Assembly: GCA_900554205.1 (NCBI GenBank)
Contig: USGM01000121.1
Span: forward strand, 1 to 8,923
Direction of reading: 5' to 3'
Source: an uncultured Lachnospiraceae bacterium
GTDB lineage: Bacteria; Bacillota; Clostridia; Lachnospirales; Lachnospiraceae
Length of the DNA stretch: 8,923 nt
The translations under genes were made by a program, and so were the position numbers. Positions 1 to 6,637 of this stretch are shown piece by piece (position 1 is the first letter of the stretch; each line of letters starts with the position of its first letter). The notes under the pieces were generated by a model. It was not told the origin of the DNA. It made no database searches and worked only from the letters and a program-made list of their open reading frames with translations.

Positions 1-233
1 AAGATAGCGGAATCACTGTTGGAGCCGTCCGCATTACCCTGACCTACTCTCATCCAGCCGTTCTCGGAATCAGGCATTACGATCCACATATCTCCGTTCT
101 CGCTGGAGTAGCTGATTTCAACTACAGAACCGGGAACAAGGGCATCCAGAATCTCCTGAGGCATATCGAAGCCATCCTGACTCCAGCCACCGCCGGAAAC
201 CGCAAAGCCTTCAAAGTTCACTGCATCCTGTAC
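1..233 (-). repeat. Tandem coding repeat, second copy (truncated by window edge)
   Basis: This is the second unit of a 390-bp in-frame duplication inside the lipoprotein gene, covering residues 389-465. Aligning positions 1-220 with 391-610 by hand gives about 27 mismatches, so roughly 88% identity. Most changes are silent. Visible replacements include N to D near the start, A to G before the GGW motif, A to S in the PDxEN segment and V to S near the edge. Confidence 0.85.
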
Positions 234-1397
234 GGTGTAGGAAGGAGCTGCTGTTCCAACCTTTACGGAGAATACTTCCCATGCACCGCTTGCCTCGCAC
301 TGCATTCTTGCGCCCCACTTGGAAACATCATCGCCGCATACTGCTGCGAGCTGCTCGTAGGTGATCTGTACAATATTGCCGGAATTGTTGATGTAAGCCA
401 CATCGCTGTTGGAGCCGTCAGCGTTGCCCTGACCTACTCTCATCCAGCCGTTCTCTGCATCGGGCATTACAATCCACATATCTCCGTTCTCGCTGGAGTA
501 GCTGATCTCAACTACAGAGCCGGGAACAAGTGCATCGAGGATCTCCTGAGGCATATCAAAGCCGTCCTGGCTCCAGCCACCTGCAGAAATTGCAAAGCCT
601 TCAAAGTTCACTGCGTTCTTCAGGCTGTAGAGGTTGCTTCTGTCAACCTTATCGGTTGACGCTGCAACGTACTCAGCAGTGGTATCTGCCTTTAATACAT
701 TGCCGGATGCATCCAAGAATGCGATATCGTCAATGTAGAGGTTTGCTGCTGTAGCGCCCTTGTCCTTGCCGGTATCTGTCTCAAGAGATACGACAATGTA
801 GTTTCCAGCTGTGAAAGACTGTCCGTCCGGAACCGTGCAGGTAACTCTCTTCGGGTTGGCAGTCTCAAGGTATACAGACCATGCGGACTCATTCTTTGTA
901 TTGTCCTCTCCAAGGAAGGTGTAAATCTTACCGGATGTGGAAGCAAAGTTTCCGTCGGGATTCTCGGTTCCGATTGTCATCTCGATGGTTCTTACCTTGG
1001 AGACGTCATCGCCGAGCAGCGCGTCTGCCTGAATACCTACATAGATGGTTCCACCCTGAGGTGTTACCTTCAGTGCTTTGGAGCCGTTGTAGCTTACGAC
1101 CTCAAGTACAGAGTCATCTGCCTTTGCAGCCGCTACGCTCTTGTCGTTGCCGACAAAGCCAAAGTTTCCGTCCTCGAAGTCAATGCTGACTTCTCCCACC
1201 TGAAGATCAACATTTCCCTTCTCTTCCGATGCTGATGAGGAAGGGGTTTCCTCAGAAGATTCCACTGTAGACTCTACAGAAGATTCTTCAGCGACACTGC
1301 TGTTTGATGCTTCTTCCCCTCCACAGGCGGTCATGCCTAAAACCATGGCTGCCGTCATTGATAGTGCAAGTAATTTTTTTGCTTTCAACTTCTTCAT
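1..1397 (-). CDS. Lipoprotein with carbohydrate-binding-like domain and tandem 130-residue repeats (3' end off window)
   Basis: 465 codons are visible and the frame is still open at the left edge. The N-terminus is a lipoprotein signal: basic residues, a hydrophobic stretch, then MTAC with lipid-accepting Cys25, followed by a Ser/Glu-rich linker to about residue 65. Residues 70-235 look like a CBM-type jelly roll: FEDG at 74-77, a GSKALKV-like strand, and YIDDI at 221-225, the usual closing strand of such domains. From residue 259 a 130-residue unit begins and repeats from 389. Trp275, 308 and 318 recur as Trp405, 438 and 448, which could form a sugar-binding face. Copy one also has Cys354 and Cys367. 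I infer a surface glycan-binding lipoprotein. It follows a permease pair by 49 nt, where a solute-binding protein might sit, but the visible part lacks a recognisable SBP fold; a catalytic or SBP domain could lie beyond the edge. The start is uncertain: AAAGGAGG abuts this ATG, and a TTG at 1388 has better spacing while keeping the signal. Confidence 0.85.
   Translation of the reverse strand, partial: MKKLKAKKLLALSMTAAMVLGMTACGGEEASNSSVAEESSVESTVESSEETPSSSASEEKGNVDLQVGEVSIDFEDGNFGFVGNDKSVAAAKADDSVLEVVSYNGSKALKVTPQGGTIYVGIQADALLGDDVSKVRTIEMTIGTENPDGNFASTSGKIYTFLGEDNTKNESAWSVYLETANPKRVTCTVPDGQSFTAGNYIVVSLETDTGKDKGATAANLYIDDIAFLDASGNVLKADTTAEYVAASTDKVDRSNLYSLKNAVNFEGFAISAGGWSQDGFDMPQEILDALVPGSVVEISYSSENGDMWIVMPDAENGWMRVGQGNADGSNSDVAYINNSGNIVQITYEQLAAVCGDDVSKWGARMQCEASGAWEVFSVKVGTAAPSYTVQDAVNFEGFAVSGGGWSQDGFDMPQEILDALVPGSVVEISYSSENGDMWIVMPDSENGWMRVGQGNADGSNSDSAI
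234..623 (-). repeat. Tandem coding repeat, first copy (390 bp, 130 residues)
   Basis: This is the first unit of the duplication, residues 259-388 of the lipoprotein. The exact offset between equivalent codons is 390 bp: the VNFEGFA motif starts at 611 and again at 221. The unit holds a VNFEGFA strand, a GGWSQDGFDMP segment, an LVPGSVVEISY strand, MWIV, GWMRVGQG, and a closing AWEVFSVKV strand. That pattern suits a small beta-sandwich. Unit borders are approximate, since a tandem repeat can be cut at any phase. Confidence 0.85.
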
Positions 1398-1405
1398 CCT
1401 CCTTT
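1398..1405 (-). promoter_or_regulatory. Ribosome binding site that questions the lipoprotein start
   Basis: On the minus strand AAAGGAGG directly touches the ATG at 1397, leaving zero spacing, which is poor for initiation. The in-frame TTG at 1388 lies 9 nt downstream of the GG end, a normal spacing. Starting there would give a protein three residues shorter that still has a good lipoprotein signal. I kept the ATG for the annotation but consider the TTG a real alternative. Confidence 0.6.
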
Positions 1406-1446
1406 AGTTGTATTAGTTGAAATGTATAGCCAGAGAGCTTCCCGTC
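1398..1446 (-). other. 49-nt intercistronic spacer, the largest gap in the window
   Basis: This spacer separates the second MalG-type permease from the lipoprotein gene. Its downstream half is AT-richer than the flanks and contains a perfect 7-base direct repeat, CAACTAA on the minus strand, at 1413-1419 and 1404-1410 with 2 nt between; the second copy partly overlaps the ribosome binding site. I see no strong hairpin with a T run, so no terminator, and no convincing -35/-10 pair. It may simply be a leader for a separately translated gene. Confidence 0.4.
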
Positions 1447-2457
1447 TTATCCGACGATACCGCTTCTCTCAACTCCTTCGATAAACTGCTTCTGCAGTGC
1501 AATATAGATCAGGACGATCGGTATCATGATCAGGACAATGCCCGCATCCAGGAACAGCTCCAGAATGTTCGGGTCAAGAATCTTCTCCACGTTGGAGATG
1601 GATGCCTCGATCGTCGAAATCTTTTTACTGATTACAATGTTGTCGCTGACAAGGAACAAATTCGCGTAAAAGGTATCGTTGTACTGCCATACCATAGAAA
1701 AGATTGCCACAGTGACAACGGAAGGCATGGCGTTGATCAGCATGATGCGGAAATAGGTATACCATGTTCCGGCTCCGTCTACAAATGCCGCCTCTTCAAT
1801 TTCCTTCGGCAGTCCACGGAAGAACTGGTTGAACATGTAAATGTACAGACCCGATCTCAGTCCACAGCCGAATGCCGTCATGATGTACATCGGCACCGGT
1901 GTTGCCAGAAGGTTCAGGGAAGAACCTGTCACCGCCTTGATGATTCCGAATACATCGAAATTCGAGAAGGTCATGTACAGCGGAAGCATGATCGTGTTTG
2001 TAGGGATGACGATCATGACAACCACACAGGCGAACAGGATGCCCTTTCCCGGAAAGTTAAATCTTGCAAAGCCGTAGCCTACCATCGAGCAGATCAGAAC
2101 CTGTATCACCATGAGCGACAGGGAATAAAGAATGGAGCTTCCCAGTGTCTTCCAGTAGTTCAGATATTGAATTGCAATTTTGTAACGCATCAGCGTCGGC
2201 TCCTGCGGGAGCAGGTAAACCATCGGATTATAGTTATCTGCGTCGGAGAAAAATGAACTGCTGATAATTCCGAGCACGGGTCCCAGAATGACATAGCACA
2301 CACCGACAATCAGTGCCAGCCGGAACAGTCCAAGAACAAAGCCCTTGATGTTGCTGATCCAGCGTAGTCTGTCGTTGGTGAACTGTGTGTCCGCCTTCAT
2401 CGACGCAATGCTGTCTCTGACTCCCTGAACGGAAAATACTTTCTTCTGCTTTTCCAT
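1447..2457 (-). CDS. Sugar ABC transporter permease, MalG type (CUT1 family)
   Basis: 336-residue polytopic inner-membrane permease, the probable partner of the MalF-type permease just upstream in the operon (14 nt gap, ribosome binding site AGGAG before the ATG). The family signature is the cytoplasmic EAA loop that contacts the ATPase: EEAAFVDGAG at residues 221-230, followed by a conserved-looking segment with a Pro near the next helix. The C-terminus ends in an FIEGVERSGIVG-type tail, typical of MalG-like subunits. At 336 residues it is longer than the roughly 275-300 usual for MalG-like permeases. The extra length is a basic N-terminal arm of about 40 residues before the first helix and a stretch before the last helix (around ISKKISTIEASISNVEKI). 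Role by family: with MalF-type partner and a shared ATPase, imports oligosaccharides. The substrate cannot be read from the sequence. Confidence 0.93.
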   Translation of the reverse strand: MEKQKKVFSVQGVRDSIASMKADTQFTNDRLRWISNIKGFVLGLFRLALIVGVCYVILGPVLGIISSSFFSDADNYNPMVYLLPQEPTLMRYKIAIQYLNYWKTLGSSILYSLSLMVIQVLICSMVGYGFARFNFPGKGILFACVVVMIVIPTNTIMLPLYMTFSNFDVFGIIKAVTGSSLNLLATPVPMYIMTAFGCGLRSGLYIYMFNQFFRGLPKEIEEAAFVDGAGTWYTYFRIMLINAMPSVVTVAIFSMVWQYNDTFYANLFLVSDNIVISKKISTIEASISNVEKILDPNILELFLDAGIVLIMIPIVLIYIALQKQFIEGVERSGIVG

Positions 2458-2471
2458 CTTTTTCTCCTTTC

Positions 2472-3404
2472 CTAGTTATAGTAGAAGGTACGTTTCTGTA
2501 TCAGCCTGCAGACGATGACAAGAATCAGACAGGTAATGATCGTTGATACCAGACTGAATACAGAGCTCAGACCATAGTTGAAATACTTAAATGCCGTTGT
2601 GTATGCCAGTTCGACTACATCCGACCGGGTGAAGCTGTCCACAACCGTGTACACCACATTCGTGATGATGTGCGGCATAACCATCGGGAAGGTTACCTTC
2701 CAGAAGGTCTCATAGGCAGTTGCGCCCTCAATCTTCGCCACCTCGTACATGGAGCCCGGAATGGACTGCAAAGCCGCGATGAAGATGATGATCTGTACAC
2801 CGGAGGCATTGATGATGTCACTGATACGTCCGACTGCTCCCGAGATGTACTCGATGATCGTCTCCGGCAGGCCTAAGGATGTAAACATCTGTATGTAATA
2901 CTCGACGCTGACTCCGCTTCCGGCCGCCGCTTCCGCCAGCTCAGAGGCTGAGTTGGAGATACCGCCGCTCATCATGCTTCTCGCAAGATCCATTGCCGCG
3001 CTTATGGCGTCGGAATTCAGGATAACCGGCAGGAAGAAAATTGCTCTCACAAGGGTACGTCCCTTGAATTTCCTGTTCAGCAGCATCGCCATGAACAAGC
3101 TGAAGAAGGTAATCAGCGGTACGTCGATCAGCATGTTTCCGATGGATGTCGTCAGCACCTGCTTGTAGGTGGCATGCGCACGGAACGCATAGATGAAATT
3201 ATTCACTCCGACAAAATTCAGAGAATATCCGCCGCCGGGATTGACGGTCATCTCCGAGAAAGAGAACTGCACCGTCATGACCAGGCTTCTCACATAGAAC
3301 CAGATAAAGCCGATCAGCCACGGCAGAATGAAGATGAATCCCTTCATGGCTCTTCTCTGGGAAAGGGAGCGTTTTTTCTTTTGTTTTGTTCTTGCCTCTG
3401 CCAT
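2472..3404 (-). CDS. Sugar ABC transporter permease, MalF type (CUT1 family)
   Basis: 310-residue permease with a Lys/Arg-rich N-terminus followed by hydrophobic segments, the first near residues 22-40. The EAA loop starts at Glu221 (EVAKIEGAT) and runs to Pro240, matching the coupling-helix consensus of binding-protein-dependent permeases. The FIAALQSIPGSMYE stretch just before it is typical of MalF-type sugar subunits. The start ATG overlaps the stop of the DUF5696 gene by one base (TAATG), with a G-rich GGGGGTG site about 8 nt upstream, so the two are probably translationally coupled. An unusual point is the segment at about residues 140-200, between membrane helices, which is Ala/Gly/Ser-rich and then helical. 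It is longer than expected and probably extracellular. Together with the next gene it forms one permease pair; substrate unknown. Confidence 0.93.
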   Translation of the reverse strand: MAEARTKQKKKRSLSQRRAMKGFIFILPWLIGFIWFYVRSLVMTVQFSFSEMTVNPGGGYSLNFVGVNNFIYAFRAHATYKQVLTTSIGNMLIDVPLITFFSLFMAMLLNRKFKGRTLVRAIFFLPVILNSDAISAAMDLARSMMSGGISNSASELAEAAAGSGVSVEYYIQMFTSLGLPETIIEYISGAVGRISDIINASGVQIIIFIAALQSIPGSMYEVAKIEGATAYETFWKVTFPMVMPHIITNVVYTVVDSFTRSDVVELAYTTAFKYFNYGLSSVFSLVSTIITCLILVIVCRLIQKRTFYYN

Positions 3405-5992
3405 TATTTCACACCCCCTACCAGATATCCCTTTGCAGGTACTGTCACACCGTTCACTGTCTTATCCGAATTTCCTGTGTTGATGTAGATCACAACACCG
3501 TTGCTGTAGGTCACAGCCTTCACACCGGAATCCAGTGTCTCATGCTTTATCATTGCTGCCCCGGTCACATATTTCAGTGCGCCGTTTACCTCGTTGTAGA
3601 TTGCAACCGCGTCATCCTTCCAGTTCTCATAGAAAGTGGAATAGAAACGGTTCAGTGCAGTCGTCTTGATGTCGCTGGAGTTCTCCCATGAGAACATGAA
3701 GTGCGGTGCAGCGCCATTTTCAACAAGGTTCAGTACAATATCGGACTTCTCATAGGTATCGCTCAGGTTGATGACGCTGCCGGCGTAATCAATGTAGCCG
3801 TGGATCAGCATCTCATAGAACGGAACCGTCTCATCAATGATGTAATAATCATTGGAGGAAAGCGGAACGTTAATCATATCATCCGCATAGCCGAACGCGT
3901 AATCATTACCTGCATTCAGCAGAATGTTCTTGCCGGTATTCTTCATGTCACCCAGCGCCGCCGTTACGACATCCAGTGCGGCTTCCCTGTCGATGATATG
4001 TGTCCTCTTCTTGTCGGAATGCAGCTCGTTTCCGAGATCCCTAAGGGAGATTCCGCCGATGTCATACTTTCCAATCTTTTTCACAAAGGCATCCGTGTAA
4101 CGGTGCAGGAACTTCGGTGAGATCAGATAATAATGGTTCTCTTCATAGCCGAGGCCGGAGGTCTGTCTCAGTGTCGCCGGATTGACGAGACCGAACTCGG
4201 CAACATATCCCGCGCCATAGTATCTGGAGGTCTCATTTCCGTAGGAGTAACGCTTGCTGATAAAGGTTACTTTCTGGAAAGCCACATCCGCATAAAAGGT
4301 ATTTCCATCCGCTGCCATCCTGCTGCTCAGCGCCTCGAGATCCGATTTGCCGCCCAGTGCATGGGGAATCTTGATCTTGTTCGCAACGTCGTGATAATAA
4401 CCTCTGTTCATCCAGCCCTGGAAATTCATGACCTGCTTCGTAATGCCGCTGTCATAAAGGTCTGTGTAAATGTTCTCTGCCTCTTCAAAGGTGGTCATGG
4501 GGTACATGCCCTGATACTGGGTGCCGAGGAAAAACTTTGTCATGCCGACACCGCCGAGAACATCATAGTAAAATTTCAGGTCATCCCCTGTCGTTTCCTC
4601 TGCTGTCAGCTTTCCTTCCCTCACAAGTCTGTCCCTGTAATAGTTGGCCGCCGAAGAGTAATCCGCATTTTCCTCCGTCAGCATCGTGTACTTTACTGTC
4701 AGGTTCGCGTCATAATGGTTTGTCTCGACGATCGGGATATCCGCCTCGTTGCCTGTCGTTCCGAACATAGACAGCTTATCGTTTCCGCGTACTACAAAGG
4801 TGGGATATACAAAATTGTATTCGTTCACCTTGCCAGATACATAAGCCGACAGGAGTGCGTAGGACGCTCCATCCTCGATCGTTGCGAAGACTGCACTGTC
4901 CTTGCGGAAGATGCCGTAAAGCGCCAGCTTGGTATCTGTTGTATTCTCTCTGACCGTATACTCTGCGGAAAGAGGATCAAGTCCGTAAACATATTCGGAA
5001 TAAGGACTGGTTCCCGTCTTACCGTTGTTGAAATTGATCAGGGAGCCGGAACCGTTCGGCACGAGCATATAGCCTTCTTCCTCCGTTCCTGCCGCTCCGA
5101 AGTATCTGAGCATCTGGATACGGAAGATGCTTCCACCGCCGTTCTCCTTCACCTCCGAAAGAGGAATCGAAACATCGACTGCATCGCCGTTCAACCGGTA
5201 TTCCAGCGGAATCTCAAAGGAGATCGGGATCAGTCCCTCCACACCTGAGCCTTCCATCTCGGCAATATACTCTTCCTCGGTAAAACCTGCCTCGGTAAAG
5301 TAATTGTTCAGCTTTCTCAGCTGTGATGCTCCCTTTACCGCAGATTCAAGCAGTTCGTAATAATTGTCTGCCACCTTGCTCTCGGTATATTTCTTTCTTG
5401 TGAAAGTGCTACCCTCTTCCGACATCCGCTCCATTACTTTTTCCAGTGTGTCTGCACTGATATACCGGGGAACAATACCGGTCTCACTCGACAGATCACC
5501 CATCGTGTAGAGGAACCGGACACCGTTTGCAATGGACTCCACTTCCAGCTGTCCGCGCTCCGCGCAGTAGCTGTAGGAATCGAAGGTACCCTGCGTTCTC
5601 GTGGTATTGAAGTAATCAACAATCAGCTGGGATTTCAGGTAGGCCTTATTGGTACCGCTCGCGATGCTGTCCTCATCCGCGTCTGTGGGGTTGGAATAGG
5701 TAATATTTCCGTTTCTCTTATCCACCACCGCCACCGCGCCGGAGGAGGTGTTCACATACAGCTTTAATGTGTCATTCTCTGCGGCAAGCACCATATCCGC
5801 CACATCGGACTTTGTTTCACTGATTGCCTGAAATTCCCCGCCCTCCTCATAGCTGTAGGAGGAAAGCTCGTTCTGATATCCGTTATAGAAGTAATACCGG
5901 ATCAGCCAGCGTGCCAGGAAGATCAAAATGACAGCGGCGATAATGCTGATAAATGCTATCAATATTTTTTTGCTTGTGCGCATCTTTTTCAT
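3404..5992 (-). CDS. DUF5696-type membrane-anchored protein, probable glycoside-hydrolase-like
   Basis: 862-residue protein recognised from its overall sequence as the DUF5696 type found beside sugar ABC transporters in Bacillota; the assignment is from memory, not a search. It has a basic N-terminus (KKMRTSKK), one hydrophobic anchor at about 10-27 and no lipobox, so most of the chain should lie outside the cell. Residues 40-450 look beta-rich. From about 470 to 780 the pattern suits a TIM-barrel-like fold, with FQGWMNRGYYH at 524-534, LGNEL at 653-657 and DET at 720-722. Glu656 and the Asp720/Glu721 pair are candidate catalytic acids. The last 40 residues resemble the small beta-domain ending many glycosidases (VTYSNGVVIYIN, then VPAKGYLV). 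ATG is preceded by GGAGGG at good spacing; 12 nt follow the Yip1 gene. Enzymatic activity is inference. It could equally be a non-catalytic glycan-binding or assembly factor. Confidence 0.8.
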   Translation of the reverse strand: MKKMRTSKKILIAFISIIAAVILIFLARWLIRYYFYNGYQNELSSYSYEEGGEFQAISETKSDVADMVLAAENDTLKLYVNTSSGAVAVVDKRNGNITYSNPTDADEDSIASGTNKAYLKSQLIVDYFNTTRTQGTFDSYSYCAERGQLEVESIANGVRFLYTMGDLSSETGIVPRYISADTLEKVMERMSEEGSTFTRKKYTESKVADNYYELLESAVKGASQLRKLNNYFTEAGFTEEEYIAEMEGSGVEGLIPISFEIPLEYRLNGDAVDVSIPLSEVKENGGGSIFRIQMLRYFGAAGTEEEGYMLVPNGSGSLINFNNGKTGTSPYSEYVYGLDPLSAEYTVRENTTDTKLALYGIFRKDSAVFATIEDGASYALLSAYVSGKVNEYNFVYPTFVVRGNDKLSMFGTTGNEADIPIVETNHYDANLTVKYTMLTEENADYSSAANYYRDRLVREGKLTAEETTGDDLKFYYDVLGGVGMTKFFLGTQYQGMYPMTTFEEAENIYTDLYDSGITKQVMNFQGWMNRGYYHDVANKIKIPHALGGKSDLEALSSRMAADGNTFYADVAFQKVTFISKRYSYGNETSRYYGAGYVAEFGLVNPATLRQTSGLGYEENHYYLISPKFLHRYTDAFVKKIGKYDIGGISLRDLGNELHSDKKRTHIIDREAALDVVTAALGDMKNTGKNILLNAGNDYAFGYADDMINVPLSSNDYYIIDETVPFYEMLIHGYIDYAGSVINLSDTYEKSDIVLNLVENGAAPHFMFSWENSSDIKTTALNRFYSTFYENWKDDAVAIYNEVNGALKYVTGAAMIKHETLDSGVKAVTYSNGVVIYINTGNSDKTVNGVTVPAKGYLVGGVK

Positions 5993-6004
5993 TTCGCCCT
6001 CCTA

Positions 6005-6637
6005 CTATACTCTGAAGATCAGTTCCTGGTAAATACTGTAGATGAAGTTATACACCTGATTCAAAAGGTCAAACAGTAACAGCGCCAGAAAGATAATAAT
6101 AAACATTGCGATAAAGGTCAGGAAAATCGTAATCAGCGTTTTCCCAAGGGTGTAATTGTGAACCTGCATGATGCCCATCAGCATCATGATCAGTCCGTAG
6201 GCAATTCCCAGCCCCATGATGATAAAATAAAAGGCTCCCTCGTCCTCTGTCACGAACTGGCTGAATATCGTTGCAATGTTGAAGCAGACGATGATCGGTG
6301 TCATGGCATAGCCGATTGCAATCAGAATATCCTTCATCCTGCCCTCACCGCCCATCAGGCAGGTGATTGACCAGTTGCTCACACAGAACAGGAAATACAG
6401 GAGCAATACTGCGATAAGCTCTGTGAATGCATTGACATCAAGCGGGTCAATATCATTTACAATGAAGCCTGCCGACATACGGTTGATGGAGAAGGTAAAG
6501 GAAAAGAGGATGACCAGCAGTATCGCAATCGGTACGCAGCCTCTCTCCCGATGCCTGATCTCATAATAGGCATCCATCGGATGACTCACCGTGTAGAAAG
6601 CATATTTCCACTTTTCTTTTGAAAACAGTCCCTTCAT
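6005..6637 (-). CDS. Yip1-domain integral membrane protein
   Basis: 210 residues, very hydrophobic, with about five membrane segments at roughly 35-52, 71-91, 103-125, 135-157 and 165-190. The cytoplasmic-looking N-terminus contains HPMDAYYEIRHRERG, a lead-in often seen before the first helix of bacterial Yip1 proteins. Further family marks are GYAMTPIIV at 109-117 and VHNYTLGKTL at 159-168. Its ATG shares one base with the stop of the upstream gene (TGATG), and an AGGAGGG site sits 8 nt before it inside that gene, so translation is likely coupled. In eukaryotes Yip1 proteins act in vesicle traffic. The bacterial members have no settled role. Placed between the NHL-TPR protein and the DUF5696 protein, it may hold both in a membrane complex, which is inference from context only. 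Confidence 0.82.
   Translation of the reverse strand: MKGLFSKEKWKYAFYTVSHPMDAYYEIRHRERGCVPIAILLVILFSFTFSINRMSAGFIVNDIDPLDVNAFTELIAVLLLYFLFCVSNWSITCLMGGEGRMKDILIAIGYAMTPIIVCFNIATIFSQFVTEDEGAFYFIIMGLGIAYGLIMMLMGIMQVHNYTLGKTLITIFLTFIAMFIIIFLALLLFDLLNQVYNFIYSIYQELIFRV

Noticed and set aside
1..623. 390-bp repeat considered as an insertion sequence, CRISPR or integron-like element
   Set aside because: The repeats are long, in frame and protein-coding with conserved Trp motifs; there are no spacers, inverted ends or target duplications.
530..1189. Several short open frames over the lipoprotein gene on both strands
   Set aside because: They overlap a continuous 465-codon reading frame with a lipoprotein signal and exact internal repeats. 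The alternatives have low-complexity Ser/Arg/Gln products and no motifs.
1398..1446. Internal promoter or terminator in the 49-nt spacer
   Set aside because: TATACA-like and TAATAC-like strings occur, but no matching -35 element lies at proper distance, and there is no stem followed by a T run.
1417..2256. 279-codon plus-strand open frame
   Set aside because: Antisense to the MalG-type permease gene, which has clear family motifs. The product is His/Asp/Arg-rich without domains, as expected of a shadow frame.
4133..5248. Long open frame of 371 codons on the plus strand
   Set aside because: It lies wholly antisense to the DUF5696 gene, has no family resemblance, and its Arg/His/Cys/Ile-rich composition is what antisense reading of such coding sequence gives. 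No ribosome binding site was evident.
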